Part shown: in pieces, positions 15,321 to 23,836 of the stretch
Numbering within the stretch: position 1 is the stretch's first letter
Layout of the letters: every line of letters starts with the position of its first letter
Assembly: GCA_036654235.1 (NCBI GenBank)
Contig: JAVVSK010000022.1
Span: forward strand, 1 to 26,888
DNA from: JAVVSK01 sp036654235
Lineage (GTDB): Bacteria > Bacillota > Clostridia > Christensenellales > CAG-138
Direction of reading: 5' to 3'
DNA: 26,888 nt
Notes under the pieces: generated by a model
Database searches by the model: none
What the model saw: only the letters and a program-made list of their open reading frames with translations
Told to the model about the DNA's origin: nothing
Program-made: the position numbers and the translations under genes

Positions 15321-16664
15321 TTACATTTCAGAAAGTTTTTTTACGACGCGTTCAAGCGCCATACCATGCGACGCTTTAACCAGTACAACGTCGCCATGAT
15401 TTATTACGTTGTCTAGATCCGAAATAAGCTCGTCTACGGTTTTATAATACCGGGAAATTTCAAAAGCTCCGCAATGGATATTAAAAGCGCGAGTTCCGAC
15501 CGCTAGGAGCTTATCTATATGCAGACTCTTTGCGTATTCACCTATTTCAAGGTGAAGGGCGGTTTCGTCTTTTCCAAGTTCAAGCATATCTCCGAGTATT
15601 GCGATACGACGTCCGTCAGTCTCGCTTAAAACGTCGAGAGCACCCTTCATCGAAACGGGGTTTGCGTTATAACAATCGGATATAACGTTCAACCTATCTG
15701 TCTTTATTAAGCGGAGTCTATCGCCGACGGTTTTATATTCCTCCATGCCCTTTATAATCTCGTTTTCGGAAAAGCCAAAATCACAGGCAATTGCGAGAGC
15801 CGCCGCAGCATTTATCGCAGTGAATTCGCCGGGGACGTTTAGTCGCGCTTTAAATGCTTCTCCGCTTTTCGTTTTAAAGACGCATTCACTGCCATATATA
15901 CCGAGACTTTTATAGTTTGTTAGTTGAACAGAGCAGTTGTTGCCTTTCCCATAAAAGACGACGTTTTTATTTATAGTAGCTAACATATCGTCGTCGCCAT
16001 TCGCATATATTCGCTTTTTGCCGGTCATGTAAGGAATAAACTCCATTTTAGCTTTAAAGATTCCCTCGCGGGATTTAAGCTGTTCAAGGTGCGCTTGACC
16101 TATATTAGTTATAACACATCGTGTTGGGCGTAGAATTTTAGAAAGCAGAGTCATTTCACCAAAGTCGCTTATGCCCATTTCGACTACCGATATTTCATGG
16201 GATTCGTTTAGCGAGAATAGCGTGAGCGGAACGCCAATATTGTTGTTGTGGTTTCCTAATGTTTTGTGTACATTGAATTTTTGCGAAAGCAATGATGCGA
16301 CCATTTCTTTTGCGGATGTTTTTCCGACGCTTCCGATTATGCCTATGAATTCAATATCGAACTGAGCGCGATAAAATGTCGCAAGGTCAATCAAAGCCTG
16401 CTTCGATGATTTGACCTTTATATGCGGCATTTCTGTCGCAATATCGTTTTCAACTAAGGCCAGAAGCGCCCCACTCTTAAAAGCTATATCAATAAAATTA
16501 TGCCCATCGTTGTTTTCGCCGACTATCGCGATGAATAGAAAATCGTCTTTAACCTCGCGGCTATCTATACTTATACCCGAAATCGTTTTATTTAAAATAT
16601 TAGCGCAATTTTTAGCGTCACCATTGACTACGTTTATTATATTTTCAACTGTCATGTTTTTCAT
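15321..16664 (-). CDS. murF: UDP-MurNAc-tripeptide--D-alanyl-D-alanine ligase
   Basis: MurF adds the D-Ala-D-Ala dipeptide to the UDP-MurNAc-tripeptide in the cytoplasm, the last soluble step of the peptidoglycan precursor. The 447-residue protein has the Mur ligase P-loop GIIGSVGKTSAKE (108-120), preceded by the N-terminal substrate domain with SIDSREVKDDFLFIA. Downstream are LGNHNNNIGVPLT, the metal and ATP-site region and the C-terminal domain with DCYNANPVSMKGAL. Its ATG overlaps the ddl stop as ATGA, so the enzyme making D-Ala-D-Ala and the one using it are co-translated. Confidence 0.95.
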   Translation of the reverse strand: MKNMTVENIINVVNGDAKNCANILNKTISGISIDSREVKDDFLFIAIVGENNDGHNFIDIAFKSGALLALVENDIATEMPHIKVKSSKQALIDLATFYRAQFDIEFIGIIGSVGKTSAKEMVASLLSQKFNVHKTLGNHNNNIGVPLTLFSLNESHEISVVEMGISDFGEMTLLSKILRPTRCVITNIGQAHLEQLKSREGIFKAKMEFIPYMTGKKRIYANGDDDMLATINKNVVFYGKGNNCSVQLTNYKSLGIYGSECVFKTKSGEAFKARLNVPGEFTAINAAAALAIACDFGFSENEIIKGMEEYKTVGDRLRLIKTDRLNVISDCYNANPVSMKGALDVLSETDGRRIAILGDMLELGKDETALHLEIGEYAKSLHIDKLLAVGTRAFNIHCGAFEISRYYKTVDELISDLDNVINHGDVVLVKASHGMALERVVKKLSEM

Positions 16665-17701
16665 GATTGAAAACGCTCCAAGGAAAGATTAACGATCTTG
16701 TTACAAAGCTCGGTATATTGTATCCGGGCAGCGCGCGCTTCCTTAGGAAGGAGACTCGCTTCTGTCATTCCGGGGAGAGCGTTTACTTCAAGACAGACTA
16801 TTTCAAGGTTATTGCTAACGATAAAATCGACGCGAGAATATACGGTAAGACAGAGAGCGTCGTTTGCCCTGAGCGCGATATCCATCATCCGCTTTTGAAG
16901 GTCATCATCTATATTTGCCGGGCATACTTCAAGAGTTTTTTCAGCCGAATATTTATTTTTATAATCAAAAAAACCGTCTTTCGGTATTATTTCTATCGGC
17001 GGAAGCGCAACTCCGTTTAATATACCTACGGCAAATTCGCGTCCTTTTATATATTCCTCAATAATGACGCGTTCAGAATATTTAAAGGCAATGTGAAGCG
17101 CATCTTTCAGTTCGCTTTCGCTATGTACTATGCTAACACCTATGCTCGATCCGCAGGAACACGGCTTTACGACGCATGGCATAGGAATTTTATTATTAAA
17201 AGAATCCGATTTTTTAAGTGAGATCCCTAAAGGAACTCTTATTTTTTCGTTAGTTAATATGTTTTTTGAAACGTGTTTTTCCATCGCCATAGAGCATGAA
17301 AAATAGTCGCTTCCTGTATATTTTATTCGATAAAGGTCAAATAGAGCCTGCAATTTTCCGTCTTCGCCCTCGTTCCCGTGCAGTGCGATAAAAACAATAT
17401 CCGCCATAGAACAAAGCTCAATGACGTTTTCACCTATGCTCGAATAGTCGGTGCCGCGCCTTTTGTAAAGTTCATCCGTATTGGGCGCGGAGTCCTTTAT
17501 TTTTTCGGAATGTTTAAAGGTGGGTGGATCGTCTTCGTAAAATTCGTCAAAATTTTTATATTTTTGTTTAACACCAAAAAATAAATCAAGGCGTTTTGCC
17601 CTATGTCCCGATGTTATGAGCGCACTGCAAATATTTGCGCCAGAGGCAAGTGAAACATCTCTTTCCGGGCTTATGCCTCCGCAGAGTACAATTATATTCA
17701 T
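16661..17701 (-). CDS. ddl: D-alanine--D-alanine ligase
   Basis: This ATP-grasp ligase joins two D-alanines for peptidoglycan synthesis. The 346-residue protein begins MNIIVLCGGISPERDVSLAS and has ALHGNEGEDGKLQ, PCVVKPCSCGSSIGVSIV and the ATP-grasp end EVNALPGMTEASLLPKEA. The tyrosine-containing KYSAE segment fits D-Ala-D-Ala rather than D-Ala-D-lactate ligases, although this assignment is not certain by eye. The start at 17701 has AGGCGG 6 nt upstream; a longer reading from 17731 has none and would run into the leader. A good promoter lies upstream and murF overlaps the 3' end by 4 nt. Confidence 0.94.
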   Translation of the reverse strand: MNIIVLCGGISPERDVSLASGANICSALITSGHRAKRLDLFFGVKQKYKNFDEFYEDDPPTFKHSEKIKDSAPNTDELYKRRGTDYSSIGENVIELCSMADIVFIALHGNEGEDGKLQALFDLYRIKYTGSDYFSCSMAMEKHVSKNILTNEKIRVPLGISLKKSDSFNNKIPMPCVVKPCSCGSSIGVSIVHSESELKDALHIAFKYSERVIIEEYIKGREFAVGILNGVALPPIEIIPKDGFFDYKNKYSAEKTLEVCPANIDDDLQKRMMDIALRANDALCLTVYSRVDFIVSNNLEIVCLEVNALPGMTEASLLPKEARAARIQYTELCNKIVNLSLERFQS

Positions 17702-17753
17702 AAAAAACCGCCTAAATACATATTTATGCAAAATTTAAATTAACAACCTTTGT

Positions 17754-17782
17754 ATCATATAACCGCTATATTTTTTTGTCAA
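17754..17782 (-). promoter_or_regulatory. Strong promoter of ddl-murF
   Basis: On the minus strand a consensus TTGACA (17782-17777) and TATGAT (17759-17754) are separated by exactly 17 bp, about 55 bp before the ddl start. Confidence 0.8.
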
Positions 17783-17884
17783 ATTTTAAGGTTGTCACTT
17801 ATTATTACTAACGTGATATGAAATATATGAAAGTAAAAACAGCTCAATATTGTTTTATAATCGGTAATTGACGGCACAGAAATA

Positions 17885-17920
17885 AAACTAACGGGCGAAT
17901 TTTTAATTCGCCCGTTTTTT
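17885..17920. terminator. Hairpin terminator after the hisS-aspS operon
   Basis: ACGGGCGAATT (17891-17901) pairs with AATTCGCCCGT (17905-17915), 11 bp with a 3-nt loop. On the minus strand the stem is followed by TAGTTTTATTT, ending the operon 30 nt after the RseC-like gene. The plus-strand side carries an even better run of six T. Confidence 0.85.
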
Positions 17921-17947
17921 AAACTGCAAAACCGTTTTTAGTACGAA

Positions 17948-18355
17948 TCAGTCTTTATCGTCATTTTTGAAGCTTATCATTTTTGGATTAAACTCATCCA
18001 TTTTTTTAAAACGCTTTTCAAATAACCTGAGGATAAAATATGAGGAAAACGCAAATATTGCTCCAAATGCTGCCGCATATAAATCTCCGATTAAAGAACC
18101 GAGATATGCGCCTAAAATCAACATAACAAGGGGAATACCGTACATAATAAGACCCGCTTTTACGATGCTTTTTTCATGCAGACTTATATTAACAAAATCG
18201 CCGACATGAGCGTCAAGAGTATTATCAAGCTCAACAGCAAGCTCGTCACTTGAAAGCGACATACAAGCATGACATTTTCCGCACATTTTTCCGCGCTTAA
18301 ACTTTATCCTTGCTATTTTACCGTTGACCTCTATAACTTCGCCCGTTTCCAACAT
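17948..18355 (-). CDS. RseC/MucC-like SoxR-reducing system membrane protein
   Basis: This 135-residue protein has an N-terminal beta-rich domain with a cysteine cluster (CGKCHAC, Cys25, Cys28 and Cys31). Two membrane helices follow at about 67-88 and 92-110, then a basic cytoplasmic tail. That is the RseC-family layout. RseC is tied to SoxR reduction and sigma-E control in Proteobacteria, and to Rnf or redox loci elsewhere. In Clostridia its role is unknown. The gene starts at ATG 18355, overlapping the aspS TAA by one base (TAATG), so it is translationally coupled to the synthetase operon although no obvious functional link exists. Confidence 0.8.
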   Translation of the reverse strand: MLETGEVIEVNGKIARIKFKRGKMCGKCHACMSLSSDELAVELDNTLDAHVGDFVNISLHEKSIVKAGLIMYGIPLVMLILGAYLGSLIGDLYAAAFGAIFAFSSYFILRLFEKRFKKMDEFNPKMISFKNDDKD

Positions 18356-20151
18356 TATTTTTCCACCTCTGTTGTCATTATATAAAGCTCGTCCAACTGC
18401 TTTTTATCAACAACGTCCGGAGCGTTCGTCATAAGACATGCCGCCGTTTGAACCTTAGGGAAAGCAATAACATCTCTTATATTATTCGTACCGGCTATTA
18501 TCATAACGATTCTATCAAGCCCATAAGCCAGACCGCCATGCGGAGGCGTTCCGTATTGAAACGCTTCCATAAGGTAGCCGAAGCGCGCCCAAGCACTCTC
18601 ATGCGTAAAGCCAAGAGCCTTAAACATTCGTTCCTGAAGCTCCTGCGAATGAATCCTTATAGAGCCGCCGCCTATTTCCGATCCGTTCATAACCATATCA
18701 TATGCTTTTGCGCGAACACGACCAGGGTCGGATTCTAAATACTGTAGATCCTCATCCTTTGGACTTGTAAACGGATGATGCTTCGCCTCATATCGATTTT
18801 CATCCTCGTTCCATTCCAAAAGCGGAAAATCGGTTATGTAGAGAAGATCTATTCTTTTCTCGTCTATGAGATTCATGCGTTTTGCAACTTCAAGGCGCAA
18901 TGCGCCGAGGCTCGTAAGGACGATTTCATCGTTTGTATCCGCAACGAAAAATAATATATCCCCCTCATTCGCATCAGCAATCGATTTAATATTTTCGATT
19001 TGTTCTGGCGTTAAAAATTTGGCGAATGAACATTGCAATCCGTCGGGTTTCAGACTCATCCATGCGAGACCCTTTGCTCGATATATTTTTACGAATTCAG
19101 TAAGTTCATCTATATTTTTACGTGTAAATGTGCTAACTGCATTTTTTGCGTTTATAAGGCGTACTGAGCCACCTTTTTCAATAGCCTGAGAAAATACCGA
19201 AAACCCACATTTTGCGACGATCTTAGAAACGTCGGTTATCTCAAGTCCGAATCTTGTATCGGGCTTATCACTGCCAAAGCGTGACATAGCTTCGGAATAA
19301 GGCATTCTTTTTAGAGGAAGCTGAACGTCAAAATCGAGGGTTTCCTTTAAGAGATATTGGATAAAGCCCTCGTTTATCCGCATAACGTCTTCCTCTTCGA
19401 CGAAACTCATTTCTATATCAATTTGCGTAAATTCAGGCTGTCTATCGGCGCGCAGATCTTCGTCCCTAAAGCAACGGACAATTTGCATATATCTATCGAA
19501 GCCGCTGACCATTAATAGCTGCTTAAATTGCTGTGGACTTTGAGGTAGAGCAAAAAATTTTCCGGGATGCACGCGGCTCGGAACTAAATAGTCTCGTGCC
19601 CCCTCGGGTGTACTCTTAGTTAAAACGGGGGTTTCAATTTCTAAAAATCCGCGCTTATAAAAATAATCTCTCGTGCATTGCGCTATTTTATGTCTGAGTA
19701 TCAAAATACGCTGCATACATGGACGGCGAAGATCAAGATAGCGGTACTTTAGTCTAAGCTGCTCTTGTGTATCCAAATCGTCTTTAATATATATGGGCGG
19801 AGTTTTTGCAGCAGAAAGGATTTTAAAGTCAGCCGCAAGTACTTCAAATTTACCGGTCAGCATATCGGAATTTATCATATTTTCGGAGCGCCGTACAAGC
19901 TTGCCTTTTATTGCAACTACAAATTCGCTTCGTATACTCTCAGCTTCCTCAAAACGCTCAGCGGAGAGCGTACTCGAATCAAAAACAATTTGCATAACTC
20001 CGCTTCTATCGCGAAGTCCGATAAAAATCAGTGCGCCAAGATTGCGCCAAGTAGATGCCCAACCCATTAATAAAACTTCTTCGCCTACATTTTTTTCGCA
20101 AGGCTCGGCGCAATAATGTGTTCTTTTCCAGTCTTTTAATAATTCAGCCAT
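18355..20151 (-). CDS. aspS: Aspartyl-tRNA synthetase
   Basis: AspRS charges tRNA-Asp with aspartate. The 598-residue protein is the bacterial type. It has an N-terminal anticodon-binding OB fold (GWASTWRNLGALIFIGLRDR). Class II motif 2 contains FRDEDLRADRQPEFTQIDIE, a GAD insertion domain follows at about 310-410, and motif 3 is GLAYGLDRIVM. GGAGG lies just before the ATG. The start overlaps the hisS stop by one base (TAATG), and the RseC-like gene overlaps its stop in the same way. Regulation is shared with hisS through the T-box leader. Whether it also charges tRNA-Asn cannot be decided here. Confidence 0.97.
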   Translation of the reverse strand: MAELLKDWKRTHYCAEPCEKNVGEEVLLMGWASTWRNLGALIFIGLRDRSGVMQIVFDSSTLSAERFEEAESIRSEFVVAIKGKLVRRSENMINSDMLTGKFEVLAADFKILSAAKTPPIYIKDDLDTQEQLRLKYRYLDLRRPCMQRILILRHKIAQCTRDYFYKRGFLEIETPVLTKSTPEGARDYLVPSRVHPGKFFALPQSPQQFKQLLMVSGFDRYMQIVRCFRDEDLRADRQPEFTQIDIEMSFVEEEDVMRINEGFIQYLLKETLDFDVQLPLKRMPYSEAMSRFGSDKPDTRFGLEITDVSKIVAKCGFSVFSQAIEKGGSVRLINAKNAVSTFTRKNIDELTEFVKIYRAKGLAWMSLKPDGLQCSFAKFLTPEQIENIKSIADANEGDILFFVADTNDEIVLTSLGALRLEVAKRMNLIDEKRIDLLYITDFPLLEWNEDENRYEAKHHPFTSPKDEDLQYLESDPGRVRAKAYDMVMNGSEIGGGSIRIHSQELQERMFKALGFTHESAWARFGYLMEAFQYGTPPHGGLAYGLDRIVMIIAGTNNIRDVIAFPKVQTAACLMTNAPDVVDKKQLDELYIMTTEVEK

Positions 20152-21431
20152 TAAAATTCCTCCTCGTCTTCCAACATATTTCGGACAGTGTTTGATATAT
20201 CATCTATAGATGCCAGGCTGTCCATTCCTGTAGTCATATTTTTAAATTTAACCACACCTTTTTCAATCTCGTCATCGCCTATTATAACGACGAGCTTCGC
20301 GCCAAGCTTGTCGGCATACTTCATCTGTGCCTTTATGCTCCTGCCGATATGGTCAAATTCGGTTGCTATGTTGTAATATCTAAGGTCAAACGCCGCCTTA
20401 ATACCGATTGCCGCTGCCTTTTCACCTATAGTTGCAATATAAACATCCGTCGTTTCGTCGGACGGCAAAATTATACCTTTATTCGAAAGCAATAGAAGAA
20501 GGCGTTCTATTCCCATTCCGAAGCCGACAGCGGGCATGTCCGGACCACCAAGCTCTTTAACGAGTCCATCGTACCTTCCACCGCCGCAAAGCGCATCTTG
20601 CGCACCTATATCGTTCGAAACTATTTCAAAAACCGTCTTTGTATAATAGTCCAGCCCGCGTACTATATATGGGTTGATCTTAAAGTTGGTTTTCATCTCG
20701 GTTAAGATTGTCTGAAGCCCTAAAAAATGCGAATTGCAGTCATGGCAAAGATAATCGGTTATCTTAGGGGCATTTTGGCATATTTTTTTACAGTTTTCCT
20801 CTTTACAATCGAGAATGCGCAGGGGGTTCGTTTCGAACCTTGTATTACAGGTTTCGCAAAGCGAATCTAAGTTGTTATTAAGGTATTCCTTTAACGCTTC
20901 GTTATAATTTGGACGGCACTCGGGGCAGCCTATGCTGTTTATATTAACGCAGAGGTTATGGATACCGAGAGTTTCGAAAATTTGGAGAGCAAGCATTATG
21001 CATTCAGCGTCGGAGGAGGGAAGTGCGCCGCCAAATATTTCCACGCCAAATTGATGATGCTCCCTTAGCCTTCCAGCTTGAGGTCGTTCATATCTAAAAA
21101 TAGGGGTACTTAAATAATACATTTTAGTAGGCTGAGCCTCATTATATAGCTTATGTTCAATAAACATACGAACAACACTAGCCGTTCCCTCGGGCTTTAG
21201 CGTTACATAGCGCTCACCCTTATCCATAAAAGTATACATTTCCTTCTGTACGATATCCGTCGTTTTTCCGACTCCGCGCAAGAATAGTTCTGACGACTCT
21301 AAAAGCGGGGTTCTAACCTCTAAAAAGCCATGCATTTTACACGCTTCTTTGATTTTATCCTCGGCATACTGCCATGTGTAGCTTTCGCTCGGCAACACGT
21401 CCTTCATGCCTTTTAAAGCCTGGTAATTCAA
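20151..21431 (-). CDS. hisS: Histidyl-tRNA synthetase
   Basis: HisRS charges tRNA-His. The 426-residue class II enzyme has motif 1 near the N-terminus after GMKDVLPSES, motif 2 as FRYERPQAGRLREHHQFG, and the HisA signature VRGLDYYTKTVFEI. Motif 3 is AVGFGMGIERLLLL. A cysteine-rich insertion (CPEC, CETC, CHDC) at about 165-240 is typical of Firmicute HisRS. The start codon is TTG at 21429-21431, with AAGGAG 9 nt upstream. It is the first gene of the T-box-regulated operon and overlaps aspS by one base. Confidence 0.97.
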   Translation of the reverse strand: MNYQALKGMKDVLPSESYTWQYAEDKIKEACKMHGFLEVRTPLLESSELFLRGVGKTTDIVQKEMYTFMDKGERYVTLKPEGTASVVRMFIEHKLYNEAQPTKMYYLSTPIFRYERPQAGRLREHHQFGVEIFGGALPSSDAECIMLALQIFETLGIHNLCVNINSIGCPECRPNYNEALKEYLNNNLDSLCETCNTRFETNPLRILDCKEENCKKICQNAPKITDYLCHDCNSHFLGLQTILTEMKTNFKINPYIVRGLDYYTKTVFEIVSNDIGAQDALCGGGRYDGLVKELGGPDMPAVGFGMGIERLLLLLSNKGIILPSDETTDVYIATIGEKAAAIGIKAAFDLRYYNIATEFDHIGRSIKAQMKYADKLGAKLVVIIGDDEIEKGVVKFKNMTTGMDSLASIDDISNTVRNMLEDEEEF

Positions 21432-21446
21432 AATCCTTCACTCCTT

Positions 21447-21494
21447 AAAATAAAATAGGTTTCCCCACCCAAAAAACAAAGGGACGGGGAAACC
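21447..21494 (-). terminator. T-box intrinsic terminator
   Basis: On the minus strand GGTTTCCCC-GTCCC (from 21494) pairs with GGG-TGGGGAAACC (ending 21458), followed by TATTTTATTTT. It overlaps the T-box sequence, so formation of the antiterminator and of this hairpin are mutually exclusive. Confidence 0.9.
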
Positions 21495-21724
21495 GCGATG
21501 CCACCCTAATTAGGTAAAAATACCTCACTCAAAAATCGTTAACGCCGATATACGTTCGCGCCTAAAAAGTTCAGCGCCAAAGCTCACGAATGTCCTTCGC
21601 AAAAAAAAGCATCAAGGCGGCTTTCAGCCGTATATGACCGCCCTCTCTTTATGCGCTTATTTTGTTACTATTTTCGATCACAGCATGTATTTTTGCCCAA
21701 AGCCAAAAAGATTTAAGCATTGTC
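21458..21724 (-). promoter_or_regulatory. T-box riboswitch leader of hisS-aspS
   Basis: The minus strand carries the T-box consensus TTAGGGTGGCATCGCGG (21509-21493). Stem I can be drawn: GCU/AGC and CGAA/UUCG form the base, then a specifier loop with AGUA (21669-21666) on the 5' side. GCAU/AUGC (21654-21651 with 21612-21609), AGAGAG (21648-21643) and GGCGG/CCGCC form the distal arm. The 3' side of the loop reads GACA directly before the UUCG helix. GAC (21594-21592), an Asp codon, followed by a purine fits the canonical specifier position. CAU (His) overlaps it by one base. Uncharged tRNA should promote antitermination. The leader class is certain; the specifier choice is inference. Confidence 0.93.
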
Positions 21725-21730
21725 TAGTGG

Positions 21731-21759
21731 ATTATAGCTGTCTTGGTACGCCTTGTCAA
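21731..21759 (-). promoter_or_regulatory. Consensus promoter of the hisS-aspS operon
   Basis: A perfect TTGACA (21759-21754) and perfect TATAAT (21736-21731) with a 17-bp spacer lie upstream of the T-box leader on the minus strand. The start of transcription is expected near 21724. Confidence 0.92.
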
Positions 21760-21841
21760 GCCTGATTTTTCAAGGCACATATAGGAAAATCTAGCCTAAA
21801 ACCGGGGAAAATCAAGATAAAAAAGCGGCTATATTTAAATC

Positions 21842-21872
21842 AAAAAAAGGGCGAAAAATATCACGCCCTTTT
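21842..21872 (-). terminator. Terminator of tig-clpP-clpX
   Basis: On the minus strand AAAAGGGCG pairs with CGCCCTTTT around a short A/T loop and ends in a run of seven T (to 21842). It lies about 40 nt after the clpX stop and separates it from the hisS promoter. Confidence 0.9.
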
Positions 21873-21910
21873 AATATATTAATTTAATATAAATCGGGAA
21901 CGTTAAAGTA

Positions 21911-23191
21911 TTAAGCGCCCCGTTCCCTTTGAACCTTTTCGGGAAGCTTCTTTTTATTTCTGACAATGAGGGGTGGGGATGTCTTTTCAATAGCGCTTTT
22001 TGTTATTATACATTCGCCTATCTCATCGTCGCTCGGAACATCGAACATAACGTTTAACATAACGTCTTCGAGTATTGCACGAAGTCCGCGCGCGCCCGTT
22101 TTGCGTTCAATCGCCTTTTTAGCGACAGCCCTTAAAGCGTCCGATTCAAATACAAGCTTAACGCCGTCCATTTCAAAAAGCCTTTTATATTGACGCGCAA
22201 GAGCATTTTTAGGTTCGGTCAATATGGACATAAGCGCGACCTCGTCCAGCTGATCCAACGTGACGATTATAGGTACTCTGCCGACAAATTCGGGGATAAG
22301 ACCATATCTTAGAAGATCCTCGGGGAGGATCTCGCGAAGTATAGCTCCGATATCCTTTTCAACGACACTGCTTACCTCAGCACCAAAACCCATGAGCTTT
22401 TTACCGATGCGGCTTTCAATTATATTATCCATACCGGTAAACGCTCCGCCGCATATAAATAAAACCTTTGTTGTATCTATTTGGATAAATTCCTGATGCG
22501 GATGCTTTCTTCCTCCCTGAGGAGGAACGGAGGCAACGGTTCCCTCAATTATTTTGAGCAGCGCCTGTTGAACGCCCTCACCGGAAACATCGCGGGTTAT
22601 TGAAACATTTTCGCTCTTCCGTGCTATTTTATCTATTTCATCTATATATATAATTCCCTTTTCGGCGCGCGCGATATCATAATCGGCAGCTTGTATGAGT
22701 TTTAAAAGTATTCCCTCAACATCTTCGCCTACATATCCTGCTTCGGTAAGCGTAGTCGCGTCAGCAACGGCAAAAGGAACATCCAAAATCTTCGCCAATG
22801 TCTGGGCAAGATAGGTTTTTCCGCATCCTGTAGGTCCAAGCATGATAACGTTGCTTTTCGAAAGCTCAACGTCGTCGTTCTGCTCTGCGCCGATACGCTT
22901 ATAATGATTATAGACGGCAACGGAAAGCGCCTTTTTTGCCGCATCCTGACCTATAACATATTCGTCTAAAATAGATTTTATATCAGCCGGTTTTGGCATT
23001 TCTTTCATTTCAATGTGCGCTTTATCCGAATCGTCGGCAACTATGTCGTGACAAACCTCGACACATTCATTGCAAATAAAGACACCGGGACCGGCTATCA
23101 TGCGTACAACTTCGTTTTGCGATTTTCCGCAAAATGAACAGTGTGTAAATTCAAGTCCGCTTGTGCTATCTCTGTCATCATGCTTTGCCAT
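21911..23191 (-). CDS. clpX: ClpX ATPase subunit of ClpXP
   Basis: ClpX is the hexameric AAA+ unfoldase that feeds proteins into ClpP. The 426-residue protein has the N-terminal C4 zinc domain (Cys18, Cys21, Cys40 and Cys43) and Walker A GPTGCGKT (119-126). Walker B is IIYIDEIDKI and the pore motif is TEAGYVGEDV. RKTGARGLRAILEDVML in the small domain has the sensor-2 arginine. An LGF/IGF-type ClpP-docking loop appears as LMGFGAEV. GGAGGTGA precedes the ATG in the 12-nt gap after clpP. The last gene of the tig-clpP-clpX operon, it is complete. Confidence 0.97.
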   Translation of the reverse strand: MAKHDDRDSTSGLEFTHCSFCGKSQNEVVRMIAGPGVFICNECVEVCHDIVADDSDKAHIEMKEMPKPADIKSILDEYVIGQDAAKKALSVAVYNHYKRIGAEQNDDVELSKSNVIMLGPTGCGKTYLAQTLAKILDVPFAVADATTLTEAGYVGEDVEGILLKLIQAADYDIARAEKGIIYIDEIDKIARKSENVSITRDVSGEGVQQALLKIIEGTVASVPPQGGRKHPHQEFIQIDTTKVLFICGGAFTGMDNIIESRIGKKLMGFGAEVSSVVEKDIGAILREILPEDLLRYGLIPEFVGRVPIIVTLDQLDEVALMSILTEPKNALARQYKRLFEMDGVKLVFESDALRAVAKKAIERKTGARGLRAILEDVMLNVMFDVPSDDEIGECIITKSAIEKTSPPLIVRNKKKLPEKVQRERGA

Positions 23192-23203
23192 AGTTCACCT
23201 CCA

Positions 23204-23788
23204 TTAATGCTTCTCTACGAAAATTTCATCGACTATACCATAAACGAGAGCTTCATCAGCATCCATATAATAGTCCCGTTCGGTATCGCGCGTTATAGTC
23301 TCGATAGACTGACCCGTGAGATTTGATAAAATTGCGTTTAAGCGTTTTTTGGTTTTTATTATCTGTTCCGCAGTTATAGCGATATCCGCGGCTGTTCCGC
23401 GCGCGCCTCCGCTCGGCTGATGGATCATTATCTCGGAATTTTTAAGAGCACGTCTCTTACCCTTAGTTCCGGCCGCCAATAAAAATGCACCCATTGACGC
23501 GGCGATGCCGATACATATAGTTGAAACGTCGCACTTTATATATTGTATAGTGTCGTACATAGCTAATCCGGCAGAAACTGAGCCGCCCGGGGTATTTATA
23601 TAGAGAGAAATATCCTTATCGGGATCTTCCGCTTCAAGAAACAAGAGCTGCGCTATAACGAGATTCGCGGTATCGTCATCTATTTCGCCGCTCAAAAATA
23701 TTATTCTATCCTTTAAAAGTCTTGAATAGATGTCGTAAGAGCGTTCTCCCTTATTTGTCTGTTCTATGACCATGGGTACCAAATTCAT
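23204..23788 (-). CDS. clpP: ClpP protease proteolytic subunit
   Basis: ClpP is the serine protease barrel that degrades proteins delivered by ClpX. The 194-residue protein contains the catalytic triad Ser98 (GIAASMGAF), His123 (IMIHQPSGG) and Asp172 (RDTERDYYM). The start MNLVPMVIEQT is typical; a short propeptide, if any, would be a few residues. AGGAG sits 7 nt before the ATG. clpX follows after 12 nt and tig ends 48 nt upstream, the usual order in Firmicutes. Confidence 0.97.
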   Translation of the reverse strand: MNLVPMVIEQTNKGERSYDIYSRLLKDRIIFLSGEIDDDTANLVIAQLLFLEAEDPDKDISLYINTPGGSVSAGLAMYDTIQYIKCDVSTICIGIAASMGAFLLAAGTKGKRRALKNSEIMIHQPSGGARGTAADIAITAEQIIKTKKRLNAILSNLTGQSIETITRDTERDYYMDADEALVYGIVDEIFVEKH

Positions 23789-23836
23789 ATAATTATCTCC
23801 TAAAATTGTTCATGGAGGTCTGAAACAATGATCGGA

